Source of the DNA: Corynebacterium sp. ACRQK
GTDB taxonomy: Bacteria > Actinomycetota > Actinomycetes > Mycobacteriales > Mycobacteriaceae
DNA length: 64,000 nt
Direction: 5' to 3'
NCBI RefSeq assembly: GCF_022345965.1
Contig: NZ_JAKRMU010000001.1
Location: 1-64,000 of the forward strand
The position numbers were made by a program, and so were the translations under genes. Below the pieces are notes generated by a model. That model made no database searches and was not told the origin of the DNA. It saw only the letters and a program-made list of their open reading frames with translations. Below are positions 45,075 to 54,363 of the stretch, piece after piece (position 1 is the stretch's first letter; each line of letters begins with the position of its first letter).

Positions 45075-45914
45075 CTATCCAGTGTAGGCCAGCAGCCGCT
45101 TGCGCAGCTCCTGTCCGCGTTCCATCAGCCCCTTTTGCCGAGCCACGTACTCCGCCCGCCCCGCCGGGGTCTCGATCCGCACGGGCTCGAAACCCCACTC
45201 GCGCAGATCATAGGGCGAAGCCTCCATGTCCAGCCGACGCACGTCGCACGCCAGCTCGAAGCAGTCCAGCCACAACTCGCCGGGGATCAGCGGCCCCAGC
45301 TTCGTGGCCCACTTGTATAGATCCATAGTGGCGTGCAGGCAGCCCGGCTGCTCGAGCTGGGACTGCGAGTCGCGTGTTGGGGTGTGGGCGTTGCGGGGCG
45401 CTGCGGCGTCCGTAAAAAAGCGATAAGCGTCAAAGTGCGTGCACTTCAACTGCGACGCTTCCACCACCTCGTCGGTACCGGCCGCACCCAGCCGCAAAGG
45501 CTCGGGGTGGCGGGGCGCATCTTTGTAGACCATCGCCCACTCGTGCAGTCCGAAGCAGCCGAGCACGGGCGGGTGCCGATACGTCGCCTCCAACAACCGC
45601 GCGATATAGCGCACCGTCTTGCCTCGCGCGGCCATAAACCGTTCCGCATCGAGGGACCACACGTCGCCACGGCGCACATAGTGGTCCTTGTAGTGCGGCA
45701 GGTCGCCGTCGTCATCCCACACCACACCCTTATTGACGCCCGGATGCCAGTGGCTCAACTTCCCAGGAGAAGTGGGGTAGTAGGTGAACATGAAATCCCA
45801 CACTGGGTGCCTTTCACCCTCCGCGCGGCGCCGGCGGTGCCCCTCGGTGAGGCGCTGCACGCGCTCCCGGTGGGCGGCTTGTCTATCGCGCCAGTCGTGC
45901 AGTACCTCAGTCAT
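45075..45914 (-). CDS. conserved actinobacterial protein, sometimes annotated as 3-methyladenine DNA glycosylase
   Basis: A 279-residue cytoplasmic protein beginning MTEVLHDWRDRQAAHRERV. Distinctive segments are HPVWDFMFTYYPTSPGKLSHW, RHPPVLGCFGLHEWAMVY and GCLHATMDLYKWATKLGP, rich in Trp, His and Cys. I recall relatives labelled 3-methyladenine DNA glycosylase, but I see no HhH-GPD or AlkA motif, so that label should not be trusted. The gene overlaps the CNNM gene start by 8 nt at its upstream end, so they may form one operon. Confidence 0.65.
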   Translation of the reverse strand: MTEVLHDWRDRQAAHRERVQRLTEGHRRRRAEGERHPVWDFMFTYYPTSPGKLSHWHPGVNKGVVWDDDGDLPHYKDHYVRRGDVWSLDAERFMAARGKTVRYIARLLEATYRHPPVLGCFGLHEWAMVYKDAPRHPEPLRLGAAGTDEVVEASQLKCTHFDAYRFFTDAAAPRNAHTPTRDSQSQLEQPGCLHATMDLYKWATKLGPLIPGELWLDCFELACDVRRLDMEASPYDLREWGFEPVRIETPAGRAEYVARQKGLMERGQELRKRLLAYTG

Positions 45915-46950
45915 GGGTCCAGTCGCGGACCGTACCGACGAGCTCTTCGATGATGTCCTCCAGCGTGATCATGCCGATAATCTGCCCATTTGCATCCACT
46001 ACCGCGGCGATGTGGCTGGAGGTGCGCCGCATGTTGCGCATTGCTACGTCGAAGCTGGAGCCAGTCTCGACTTCCAGAAGCGGTCGGATGTCCGTGGTAT
46101 CCAACTGGCCGTCGGGCTCCACCAGGTTGTCCAGCACGTCCTTGACGTGGACGTAGCCGATCCACTTGCCCTTGGCATCGGTAACGGGGAAGCGGGAGTA
46201 GCCCGTCTCCTGCACCGCCTTCTCTACGGCCGCGACCTTCATCCGCGGGCCATCCTGTCGGATGCAGTGCACGTCGGCCGCGGGGATCAGCACCTCGTCC
46301 AGCGTGCGCCGCGATGAGCTCAAAGCCTTGTCCAGACGGTTGGCCTCCTCCGGGGCGATCAGCCCTTCGGAGCGGGAATCCTGGATCATGCTGGCCAGCT
46401 CGGCGGGGGAGACGGTGGAATCCAGTTCGTCCTTCTGCTCCACGCCCACCAGCTTGAGCGTATGGCGGGCGATCCAGTTCAGCAGCTGCATGATCGGGTT
46501 TGTGACCTTCACGAACAAAAGGTGCAGCGGCACCACGAACGTCGCCACAGTCTCCGGGCCGGCCAGGGCGATGTTCTTCGGCACCATCTCACCCAGGATG
46601 ATGTGCAGCATTGTCACGACCAGCAGGGCAATCGCAAAGCTCACTGGGTGCAGCAGCTCCGGCGGTAGCCCCAGCGCCTCAAACGGCGCCTCGATGAGGT
46701 GCGCGATCGCGGGCTCGCCGACCTTACCCAGCAGCAGCGAGGCGATCGTGATGCCGAACTGCGCGCCCGCCAGCATGATTGACAGGTGCTCACTGGCGTA
46801 AAGCACCCGCTTGGCTCGCTTGTTGCCCGCGGCGATCATGGAGTCCAGGCGATCCCTGCGCGAGGAAATCAGTGCGAACTCCACCGCCACAAAGTAGCCG
46901 TTGAGTGCCAACAGGAAGACGGCGAAAACTATGGCCCAAATGTCACCCAT
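45907..46950 (-). CDS. CNNM/CorC-type transporter-like protein, short form
   Basis: A 347-residue membrane protein with an N-terminal DUF21 (CNNM) domain of about four helices (first IWAIVFAVFLLALNGYFVAV), followed by a tandem CBS domain (about residues 205-330: LIPAADVHCIRQDGPRM, GYSRFPVTDAKGKWIGYVHV, GQIIGMITLEDIIEELVGTV). It lacks the C-terminal CorC_HlyC domain of its neighbour. CNNM proteins handle Mg2+ or Na+; direction is uncertain. The ATG overlaps the stop of the longer paralogue by one base, so the two are translated together and may form a heteromer (compare Rv1841c-Rv1842c). Confidence 0.88.
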   Translation of the reverse strand: MGDIWAIVFAVFLLALNGYFVAVEFALISSRRDRLDSMIAAGNKRAKRVLYASEHLSIMLAGAQFGITIASLLLGKVGEPAIAHLIEAPFEALGLPPELLHPVSFAIALLVVTMLHIILGEMVPKNIALAGPETVATFVVPLHLLFVKVTNPIMQLLNWIARHTLKLVGVEQKDELDSTVSPAELASMIQDSRSEGLIAPEEANRLDKALSSSRRTLDEVLIPAADVHCIRQDGPRMKVAAVEKAVQETGYSRFPVTDAKGKWIGYVHVKDVLDNLVEPDGQLDTTDIRPLLEVETGSSFDVAMRNMRRTSSHIAAVVDANGQIIGMITLEDIIEELVGTVRDWTHD

Positions 46951-48320
46951 TAGTTTGCCTCCTCCTTAGTCAGCGGCTGCAGCAGCACCTTGTCCACGCG
47001 CCGGTTATCCATCTCCTTGACGATGGCCCGCCAGCGTCCGGACATGCCCGTTTCGAAGCTCTCCATCATCTCATTATCACCGGCGGGCAGCAGAACCTCA
47101 TCACCCTCTGCGGGGATGCGCCCCAGCGTGGCCATGATTAGACCGCCGAGCGTATCGTAGTCGCCCTCTGGCGCGGTGTAGCCCACGGCATCTGGCAGCT
47201 CGTCAGTGCGCACCAGGCCGGAAACCTCCCAGTGGGTGCCCGTCTTGCGGACTTCCTTGTCCTCTTCCACATCGTCGTGCTCGTCCCACACCTCGCCGAG
47301 GATCTCCTCGACCACGTCCTCGATCGTCACGATGCCGGCGGTGCCGCCGTACTCGTCCACGACCATCACCAGCTGCGAGCCCGCGGCTCGCACCTGGTTC
47401 AGCACGTCATCGCCGCTCAAGGAATCTGGCACGGAGGGGACGTTCTTCATCAGCTTGTTCAAGGTGGTGGTGGGGCGCGAGTCGTGGGGGATAGTCAGCG
47501 CATCCTTCACGTGCACCACTCCGACAGTCTCGTCCAGATCCCCGCGGGTCACGGGAAAGCGCGAGTGTCCGGTCTCCAGCGCCAGCTCGATCAGATCCAG
47601 CGCGGTCTCATCGACAGTTAGAGATTCGACGGTCGACCGGGGTGTCATTACATCCTCCGCTGAGGCGTCACTAAACCGCAGCGACAGATCCAGAATCCGC
47701 GCTTTAGACTCGGTGAACCCACCGTTGCCTGTCGAGTTCCTAACCAGCGCCGAGAGCTCTTCGGCCGATCTTGCGGACGCCAACTCGTCCGCCGGCTCAA
47801 TGCCCAGCTTCCGCACAACCGCGTTCGCAGTAGCGTTCATCCCGTTGATGAACCATTTCAGCGCCACGTTGAACGTCCATGCCGGTCGGATAGCGGTTCG
47901 CGCCACTTCGATGGGGTGGGTGATCGCCAGGTTCTTCGGCACCAGTTCGCCGAACACCATCGACAGCACCGTCGCCACAATCAGCGACAGAACCAGCGCG
48001 ATGGGCATGGCGGCGGCCTCGCTTAACCCCATCCACTCCAGCACCGGGTCGAAGAACTTCGCCAGGATCGGCTCTGCCAGATATCCCGTCGCCAGGGTGG
48101 TGATCGTAATGCCCAGCTGGGCGCCAGAGAGCAGGAAGGAGAGCTCCCCGTGCGCCTTTTGCAGCAGCTTCGCCGTGCCGTCGCCCTTGGTGCGGGCGTG
48201 CTCGTCGATGGTAGAGCGTTCCAGGCCCGTCATCGCGAATTCCACGGCCACGAACAGGCCAGTTGCGCCTGTAAGCAGCACAAACAGGACTAGCCCAACT
48301 AGGGAAAGAACTATGTCCAC
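46950..48320 (-). CDS. CNNM/CorC-type transporter-like protein, long form
   Basis: A 456-residue protein with DUF21 domain (FVAVEFAMTGLERSTIDEHA), tandem CBS domains (VMTPRSTVESLTVDETALD, GHSRFPVTRGDLDETVGVVH, VVDEYGGTAGIVTIEDVVEE) and a C-terminal CorC_HlyC domain (about residues 370-445, GDYDTLGGLIMATLGRIP). The first gene of a pair with the short paralogue. Related proteins protect against magnesium or cobalt imbalance. It lies 22 nt downstream of the DEAD-box gene's start side region, on the same strand but transcribed away from it by a short gap. Confidence 0.88.
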   Translation of the reverse strand: MDIVLSLVGLVLFVLLTGATGLFVAVEFAMTGLERSTIDEHARTKGDGTAKLLQKAHGELSFLLSGAQLGITITTLATGYLAEPILAKFFDPVLEWMGLSEAAAMPIALVLSLIVATVLSMVFGELVPKNLAITHPIEVARTAIRPAWTFNVALKWFINGMNATANAVVRKLGIEPADELASARSAEELSALVRNSTGNGGFTESKARILDLSLRFSDASAEDVMTPRSTVESLTVDETALDLIELALETGHSRFPVTRGDLDETVGVVHVKDALTIPHDSRPTTTLNKLMKNVPSVPDSLSGDDVLNQVRAAGSQLVMVVDEYGGTAGIVTIEDVVEEILGEVWDEHDDVEEDKEVRKTGTHWEVSGLVRTDELPDAVGYTAPEGDYDTLGGLIMATLGRIPAEGDEVLLPAGDNEMMESFETGMSGRWRAIVKEMDNRRVDKVLLQPLTKEEAN

Positions 48321-48342
48321 TTGAGTATTCCGACTCCTAAAT

Positions 48343-49485
48343 CTATTTCAGCTCGGCGACCAATTTGGCACCCGGCAGCACGGTTGGGTGTACCCCGGCC
48401 TTGGCCATCATTTTCTCGGTATCAGCTTGCTGGTCTGCGAAGGAAAGCGTCACCACCGTGCCGCTGGCCCCGGCGCGGGCGGTGCGCCCGGCTCGGTGGA
48501 CATACGCCTTGTGCTCTGCGGGCGGGTCGATGTGCACGACCAGTTCCACGTCCTTCACGTCGATCCCGCGGGCGGCAATATCGGTGGCCACCAGTACGGT
48601 GTTCTTGCCTTGGGTAAAGCCGTCCAACGCCGCTTGGCGGGTGTTCTGTCCCTTGTTTCCGTGGATCCCCACGGCGGGGACTCCCGCTCGCACCAGCTTC
48701 TTGACCTGCCGGTCCACAGCGTATTTTGTGCGCATAAACATTACAGTGCGCTTCCGCAGCTTTCCAATGGCCACGACCAGCTCGTTGCGCTCCTCGCGGC
48801 TTTCCACCACGCCCAGCAGGTGGCGCATCGTGTCTACGCTGGCGGTGGCCTCGCCGGTGGAGTGCGTCACGGGGTCGCGCATGTACTTATCCACCAGCAC
48901 CTGCACGTCGCCGTCCAGGGTGGCGGAAAACAGCAGATGCTGCGCCTGCTTCGGCATGCGGTCCAGCAGTTTGGTCACCTGTGGCAAGAAGCCCATGTCG
49001 GCCATCTGGTCGGCTTCGTCGATGGCTACGACCTTCACGTCGGAAAAGTCCAGCATGCCTTGACCCAGCAAATCCAGGGCGCGCCCCGGCGTGGCCACCA
49101 GAATGTCTACCGGCCTGGCCAGCGCCGTAATGTTCCGCTGAATCTTCACCCCGCCGACGACCTCAAGCAGCCGCTGACCGGCCGCGTTCGCAATCGGATC
49201 CAGCCGCGAGCGCACCTGCGTCGCCAGCTCTCTGGTCGGTACCAGCACCACACCACGCGGCCTTTTTGGTTTGGACGCCCCCCGCCTCAGCAGCTGAATC
49301 ATCGGCAGCCCGAACGTGAATGTTTTGCCGGAACCTGTCGGTCCACGGCCGAGAACATCCCGCCCCTCGACGGCCGCGGGGATGGCGGCCGCCTGGATGG
49401 GGAAGGGCTTGGTTATTCCCTCGGCGGAAAGCTCCTTGGTGATGCAATCATCTAGCCCGAGCTTTCCGAACTCTGATCGGGACAA
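48343..49485 (-). CDS. DEAD-box RNA helicase
   Basis: A 380-residue helicase containing little more than the two RecA cores. Motifs in order: Q motif KPFPIQAAAIP, I GPTGSGKTFTFG, II VVAIDEADQMAD, III LFSATLDG, V ATDIAARGIDV, VI HRAGRTARAG. It unwinds structured RNA in ribosome assembly or decay. The start is TTG 49485, directly after the gnd stop (TAATTG). No C-terminal extension (DbpA or CsdA type) is present, so the specific RNA target cannot be named. Confidence 0.92.
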   Translation of the reverse strand: MSRSEFGKLGLDDCITKELSAEGITKPFPIQAAAIPAAVEGRDVLGRGPTGSGKTFTFGLPMIQLLRRGASKPKRPRGVVLVPTRELATQVRSRLDPIANAAGQRLLEVVGGVKIQRNITALARPVDILVATPGRALDLLGQGMLDFSDVKVVAIDEADQMADMGFLPQVTKLLDRMPKQAQHLLFSATLDGDVQVLVDKYMRDPVTHSTGEATASVDTMRHLLGVVESREERNELVVAIGKLRKRTVMFMRTKYAVDRQVKKLVRAGVPAVGIHGNKGQNTRQAALDGFTQGKNTVLVATDIAARGIDVKDVELVVHIDPPAEHKAYVHRAGRTARAGASGTVVTLSFADQQADTEKMMAKAGVHPTVLPGAKLVAELK

Positions 49486-50931
49486 TTACGCTTCGACCTC
49501 ACTGCGATCCCCGGACCAGAGGGTGTGGAAAGAGCCCTCGCGGTCGGTACGGCGGTAGGTGTGGGCGCCGAAGTAGTCGCGCTGGCCCTGAATCAGGGCC
49601 GCCGGCAGACGCTCGGCGCGCAGCGAGTCGTAGTAGGACAGGGAAGATGCGAACACCGGAACCGGCTGGCCCAGCTGGGTAGCCAGGATAACCACGCGGC
49701 GCCAAGAGTCGATCAGGCCGCCCAACTCGCCCTTGAAATACGGGTCCAGCAGCAGGGAGGGCAGCTCCGCGTTCGCGTCGTAGGCCTCGCGGATGCGGTT
49801 CAGGAACTTCGCACGAATGATGCAGCCGCCACGCCAGATGGTGGCCAAGTCGCGGGGGTCCACGCCCCACTTGTGCTCCTCGGAGCCGGCCTTGATCTCG
49901 TCGAAGCCCTGCGCGTATGCCACCAGCTTGGAGGCGTACAGCGCGCGGCGGACGTCCTCGATGAACTCCTCCTTCGGCACGTCCAGGGTGGACAGCTCGC
50001 CGCTGGGCAGGTTGCCGATGGTAGCGTCGCGCTGCTCGCGGGCGCCGGACAGCGCACGGGCGAACACGGCCTCACCAATACCGGTGGTCGGGATGCCCAG
50101 GTCCAGGGCCGCCTTCACAGTCCAGCGGCCGGTGCCTTTCTGCCCCGCGGAGTCCACGATCACGTCGATCAGCGGCTTGCCGGTCTTCTCATCGGTCTGC
50201 GAAAGCACCTCGGCAGTGATCTCGATCAGGTAGGAATCTAGGTCACCCTCGTTCCAGGCCTTGAACACTTCCGCGATCTCCGCCGGCTCCATGCCCGCGC
50301 CGTAGCGCAGCAGCTGGTAGGCCTCGCCGATGACCTGCATGTCGGCATACTCGATGCCGTTGTGCACCATCTTCACAAAGTGGCCCGCGCCGTCGGGGCC
50401 GATGTGCGTCACGCACGGGGTGCCGTCGACCTTCGCGGCCACGGACTCCAGCAGCGGCCCCAGGGCCTCCCAGGAAGCCGCCGGGCCACCGGGCATGATC
50501 GCCGGGCCGTTCAGCGCGCCTTCCTCACCGCCGGAAATGCCGGCGCCGACAAAGTTCAGGCCGCGCTCGGACATCTCGGCCTCGTGGCGGATCGTGTCGG
50601 TGTACAGAGCATTACCACCATCAATGATGATGTCGCCTTCGTCCATTTCCTCGGCGAGCTGGGAAATAACGGCGTCAGTACCAGCACCTGCCTGTACCAT
50701 GATGAGGGCGCGACGGGGCCGCTCCAGCGACTTAACGAAATCGGCGATTGTTTCCGCGGGAACGAAGTTGCCGGTCTCGCCGAAGTCCTCCATGAACTTG
50801 TCGGTCTTCGCAGTGGTGCGGTTGTAGACGGCCACGGTGTGACCGTTATTGGCAAAGTTCCGGGCGATGTTGGAGCCCATCACGGCCAGTCCAACAACAC
50901 CAATCTGGGCGGTTCCTTCAGCAGTAGTCAT
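49486..50931 (-). CDS. gnd: 6-phosphogluconate dehydrogenase (decarboxylating)
   Basis: A 481-residue enzyme of the oxidative pentose phosphate pathway making ribulose-5-phosphate, CO2 and NADPH. The nucleotide-binding start is IGVVGLAVMGSNIARNFANN, and the catalytic GISGGEEGALNGPAIMPGG and VKMVHNGIEYADMQ segments are intact. C-terminal QGQRDYFGAHTYRRTDREG contacts the substrate. GLAVMG is the normal GLxVMG form. The position near CNNM genes matches Rv1844c. The start is ATG 50931. Confidence 0.96.
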   Translation of the reverse strand: MTTAEGTAQIGVVGLAVMGSNIARNFANNGHTVAVYNRTTAKTDKFMEDFGETGNFVPAETIADFVKSLERPRRALIMVQAGAGTDAVISQLAEEMDEGDIIIDGGNALYTDTIRHEAEMSERGLNFVGAGISGGEEGALNGPAIMPGGPAASWEALGPLLESVAAKVDGTPCVTHIGPDGAGHFVKMVHNGIEYADMQVIGEAYQLLRYGAGMEPAEIAEVFKAWNEGDLDSYLIEITAEVLSQTDEKTGKPLIDVIVDSAGQKGTGRWTVKAALDLGIPTTGIGEAVFARALSGAREQRDATIGNLPSGELSTLDVPKEEFIEDVRRALYASKLVAYAQGFDEIKAGSEEHKWGVDPRDLATIWRGGCIIRAKFLNRIREAYDANAELPSLLLDPYFKGELGGLIDSWRRVVILATQLGQPVPVFASSLSYYDSLRAERLPAALIQGQRDYFGAHTYRRTDREGSFHTLWSGDRSEVEA

Positions 50932-50975
50932 GGTTTTACATCTTACAGGGCGATGTCTTGGTTAGTCTTAGGCAC

Positions 50976-51455
50976 ATGTCCAATATTTTCATTGAACTAA
51001 TTCGTGTCGCCACCGAGCGTGATCTCACCGAGCAGGAGATCGCCACCCTCAACGAACTGCTGGCCAAACACCCCACCCTCGACCGCACTCTTGGCGTGCA
51101 GTACCGCGCCGTCGGCCCGGACAAGATGCAGCTGGCCCTCGAAATCACCGAGGACCACCTGCAGCCCTGGGGTGTGACCAACGGCGGCGTGTACGCCAGC
51201 CTGGGGGAGACCGCCGGTTCGATGGCCAGCTTCGTCGCCGCGGGCGCCGGCCCGGCAGTCGTGGGTACTTCTAACCAGACGCACTTCCTGCGCCCGTCCG
51301 TCAAGGGCGACGTCATCGTCTCCACCGTCCAGGCAGAGCATGTTGGGCGCACCACGCACCTGTTCCGCATTGAGCACAAGAACGAAAAAACCGGCAAGAC
51401 CTGCGCCTTGACCTTCCTCAAGACGCAGGTAGTGCCGGATATGCCGAAGGCCTAG
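50976..51455 (+). CDS. PaaI-type hotdog thioesterase
   Basis: A 159-residue acyl-CoA thioesterase starting MSNIFIELIRVATERDL at ATG 50976. The core WGVTNGGVYASLGETAGSMAS has the hotdog catalytic loop, usually HGG; here it reads TNGG with the following Glu in LGETAG as possible base. THFLRPSVKGDVIVS follows. It has no clear ribosome site; a TAGTCT element ends 7-8 nt before the ATG, so a leaderless mRNA is likely. It is divergent from gnd, as Rv1847 is near Rv1844c. Confidence 0.87.
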   Translation: MSNIFIELIRVATERDLTEQEIATLNELLAKHPTLDRTLGVQYRAVGPDKMQLALEITEDHLQPWGVTNGGVYASLGETAGSMASFVAAGAGPAVVGTSNQTHFLRPSVKGDVIVSTVQAEHVGRTTHLFRIEHKNEKTGKTCALTFLKTQVVPDMPKA

Positions 51456-52867
51456 TCGGAGACTGCGCGGGTGTCGCGGCCCTCGCCGAAGCGCAGGTTG
51501 TCGCGCACCTCGATGGAGCGGATGCCTTCCTTGTCCTCCAGGTCGCGCAGCTTGCGGATCGCGTTGCGCGCGTGCAGCTGCTGGCGGGTTGCCACCAGCT
51601 GCCAGCGGCGGCGGGACACGGAGTTCAGGCCCCAGCTGAAAGCTGCGACTGCACGGTTGCGGAAGCCGACCATGTACAGCAGGTGCAGCACCAGCCACAT
51701 GACCCAGCCGAAGAAGCCGGAGACCTCGGCCTTGTTCATCTTCACGACCGCGTTGAAGCGGGAAACGATCGCCATGGAGCCCTTGTCGAAGTAGCTAAAC
51801 GGAACGCGCCCCTCGGGGGAGGTGCCGTTGTTGACCTCATCCAGGATGGTGCTTGCCGCGTACTGGCCGCCCTGCATCGCCACCTGGGCCACGCCCGGCA
51901 GACGGTCCTTGCTCATCATGTCACCGACGATGAAGATGTTGCGGTGCTCGCCCAGGGTCAGGTCGTCGTTAACCGGCACGCGACCCGCACGGTCGACCTC
52001 GATGCCAGCCTGCTCGGCCACGTGCTTGCCCAGCGGAGAAGCGGCGACACCAGCGGACCAGATCTTGGCGTAGGAGGGCACAAAGTGCTCCTCCTCGGTC
52101 TTCATGTCCTTGTAGCGCACGCCCTCCTTGGATACGTCGGTGACCAGGGAGTTGAGGATGATTTCCACGCCCAGATCCTCCAGGCGTCGGGCAGCCTTGC
52201 GACCCAGGCGTTTGCCGAACGGCGCCAGCACCTGCGGGCCACCGTCGATCAGCAGGATGCGGGTGTCCTCGGTGTTGATCTCGCGGAACTCGTCGCGCAG
52301 GGTGCGGTGGGACATTTCTGCCAGCTGGCCGGCCAGCTCCACGCCGGTTGGGCCGGCGCCGACGACCACGAAGGTCAGCAGGCGTTTGCGGGCCTCCGGG
52401 TCGGTGGTGATCTCGGCGCGCTCGAAGGCGCCGGTCACGCGGGCACGGATCTCCAGCGCGTCATCGACGGACTTCATGCCCGGCGCGAACTCGGCGAACT
52501 GCTCGTTGCCGAAGTAGGACTGGCCGGCGCCGGCCGCCAGGATCAGCGAGTCGTAGTTCAGTACGGCATCGGTGCCGCCCAGGTCGGCGGTGACGGTCTG
52601 CTCGTTAATGTCTACGTTGCGGACCTCGCCCTTGACCACGCGGACGTTGTCCTGGTCCGCCAGGATCTGGCGAATGGACGGAGCGATTTCGCCCTCGGAG
52701 AGGATGCCGGTCGCAACCTGGTAAAGCAGCGGCTGGAACAGGTGGTGGTTCGTCCGGTCGACGATCGTGACCTGGACGTTTTCGTTCTTAAACTTCTTCG
52801 CCGCAAACAGTCCACCGAAGCCCGCGCCGATGATTACGACGTGGTGGCGGTTTGATGTGCTGGTCAT
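51452..52867 (-). CDS. ndh: type II NADH dehydrogenase
   Basis: A 471-residue membrane-bound flavoprotein that passes electrons from NADH to menaquinone without proton pumping. The FAD site is VVIIGAGFGGLFAAKKF near residue 10 and the NADH site VVVGAGPTGVELAGQLAEM near residue 170. The quinone-side AVAMQGGQYAASTI region (here VAQVAMQGGQYAASTIL) and a C-terminal hydrophobic anchor (FFGWVMWLVLHLLYMVGF) follow. It overlaps the convergent thioesterase gene by 4 nt. Confidence 0.95.
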   Translation of the reverse strand: MTSTSNRHHVVIIGAGFGGLFAAKKFKNENVQVTIVDRTNHHLFQPLLYQVATGILSEGEIAPSIRQILADQDNVRVVKGEVRNVDINEQTVTADLGGTDAVLNYDSLILAAGAGQSYFGNEQFAEFAPGMKSVDDALEIRARVTGAFERAEITTDPEARKRLLTFVVVGAGPTGVELAGQLAEMSHRTLRDEFREINTEDTRILLIDGGPQVLAPFGKRLGRKAARRLEDLGVEIILNSLVTDVSKEGVRYKDMKTEEEHFVPSYAKIWSAGVAASPLGKHVAEQAGIEVDRAGRVPVNDDLTLGEHRNIFIVGDMMSKDRLPGVAQVAMQGGQYAASTILDEVNNGTSPEGRVPFSYFDKGSMAIVSRFNAVVKMNKAEVSGFFGWVMWLVLHLLYMVGFRNRAVAAFSWGLNSVSRRRWQLVATRQQLHARNAIRKLRDLEDKEGIRSIEVRDNLRFGEGRDTRAVSD

Positions 52868-53047
52868 CTAGTTGCTTCTCCTCAATGATGGTTGTAATCC
52901 GGCACCATCTTAATTGGTTAAGGCGTGTCCTTCATACCGAGAGCCCCCGGTTTTCGAGAAAATTGGGCGCTTTCGGTTGCGCCTCGGAAGGCAAAAGTTG
53001 TTTTCCTAGTAACTTCGGGGGGAGTTGAAGCGCAAAAGGAAGGCAAG

Positions 53048-54280
53048 ATGACGTCTCCATACATCGACGAGGAACGCTGGCCGCGCCTGGTTGCCGCCCC
53101 GCACTCTCGTTTTATGGGCCGCCGGGCCGAGGCCGTCACCACGCGCATGGAAGCGCTACTTTCTTCTCACGGAATTGCTTTGGACGCCGGCACGGTGCCG
53201 CACATGGTCGTTCGGGATGGCCAGGTGATCGATCGGGTGGTCGCTGAGGGCTGGTTGGGTCTGGCAGAGGGATACATGGCCGGGGAGTGGTCCGCCGAAC
53301 CCCTCCCGGAGGTCCTCGGAGCCTTGATGGATCAACCCTTCGAGGGGAAGTTCGGGGAGTTTTTTGCTCGCCGGACTACGAAGCGCCGCGGCCCTGTCCC
53401 GGGGGAGCTGCCAGAGGCTCTCGTAGAGCTCTACGCCGGTGCCACCCGCGCCACTGGTGCCGCTCAATTCAACAGTGCTTCCCGCACGAGTGCGCACGAG
53501 GAAGGTATTGATTTCACCTGGTTTGGTGAGCCGGATCCCGTGGAACGTCTCGACCTGGACGACGCGCAGCGCCGCCGCATCACCACCATGCTCGACGAGG
53601 CCGAGGTCGACCCCGGCGACCGCGTGCTGGAGATGCCCTCTTCCGGTGGCCAGCTGGCCGTTCAGGCTGCCAAGCGCGGCGCTCGCGTAGACGTCCTGAC
53701 CAGCGACGAAGACCACGCGGACGCTGTGCGTGCCCGCGTCCACACCGCCGGGGTTGGGGGAGCGGTAAACGTGGAGGTCATTGCCGGGCCGGTGCCCTCC
53801 CCACGCCAGTGGTCCGGCCGCTACGAGGCCATCTTCTCCGTCGAACGCATGGAGACTTTAGGACTTGGCGGGTTGAGCCACTACCTCAAGGCCGTCGACC
53901 GCATGCTCTCCGACGACGGACTGGCTGTCATCCAGTCGATCATCGCCACCGACGAGATGCGGGAGACCTCTCGCGAGTCCCTGGATGTCATGCGTGCCTA
54001 CGTCTGGCCCGCCCTGGAGTATCCCACCGTCCAACAGGTTCGCGAGGCCACAGCCGAGCATACCCAGCTCACCGTCGTCGCGGAGAACAACCTCAGCGCC
54101 CACCTGCGTGCGACGTTACCTCTGTGGCGTGCGAACTTCCTCTCCCGCGAGCGCCAGGCCGCGGCCGCCGGCTTTGACCCGGTGTTCCGCCACCTCTGGG
54201 ATTACCAGCTGGCCCTCCACGAGGCTCTGGCCGCCGCTGAGGACATCGGGTGCGTCCAATTCGTCCTCGCCCCTAAGTAG
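53048..54280 (+). CDS. cyclopropane-synthase-like methyltransferase, probably degenerate
   Basis: A 410-residue protein starting at ATG 53048 behind AAAAGGAAGG. The layout (N-terminal domain DRVVAEGWLGLAEGYMAGEWS, then SAM methyltransferase core, then HLWDYQLALHEALAAAEDIG) is that of CFA/mycolic acid cyclopropane synthases. The SAM-binding motif that should read like VLEIGxGWG is VLEMPSSGGQLAVQAAK, losing two glycines. The loop normally containing YDxSNDFF and MTYS is replaced by QFNSASRTSAHEEGIDFTWF. It may have lost or changed its activity. Membrane lipid modification is the family function. Confidence 0.7.
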   Translation: MTSPYIDEERWPRLVAAPHSRFMGRRAEAVTTRMEALLSSHGIALDAGTVPHMVVRDGQVIDRVVAEGWLGLAEGYMAGEWSAEPLPEVLGALMDQPFEGKFGEFFARRTTKRRGPVPGELPEALVELYAGATRATGAAQFNSASRTSAHEEGIDFTWFGEPDPVERLDLDDAQRRRITTMLDEAEVDPGDRVLEMPSSGGQLAVQAAKRGARVDVLTSDEDHADAVRARVHTAGVGGAVNVEVIAGPVPSPRQWSGRYEAIFSVERMETLGLGGLSHYLKAVDRMLSDDGLAVIQSIIATDEMRETSRESLDVMRAYVWPALEYPTVQQVREATAEHTQLTVVAENNLSAHLRATLPLWRANFLSRERQAAAAGFDPVFRHLWDYQLALHEALAAAEDIGCVQFVLAPK

Positions 54281-54363
54281 TTTTGCGATTTCCTCGCGGG
54301 GCTCGCCGGATAGTTTTAGCGTAATAATAACTATTCGCACATAACCCCGAGAGGAACTCTTCT

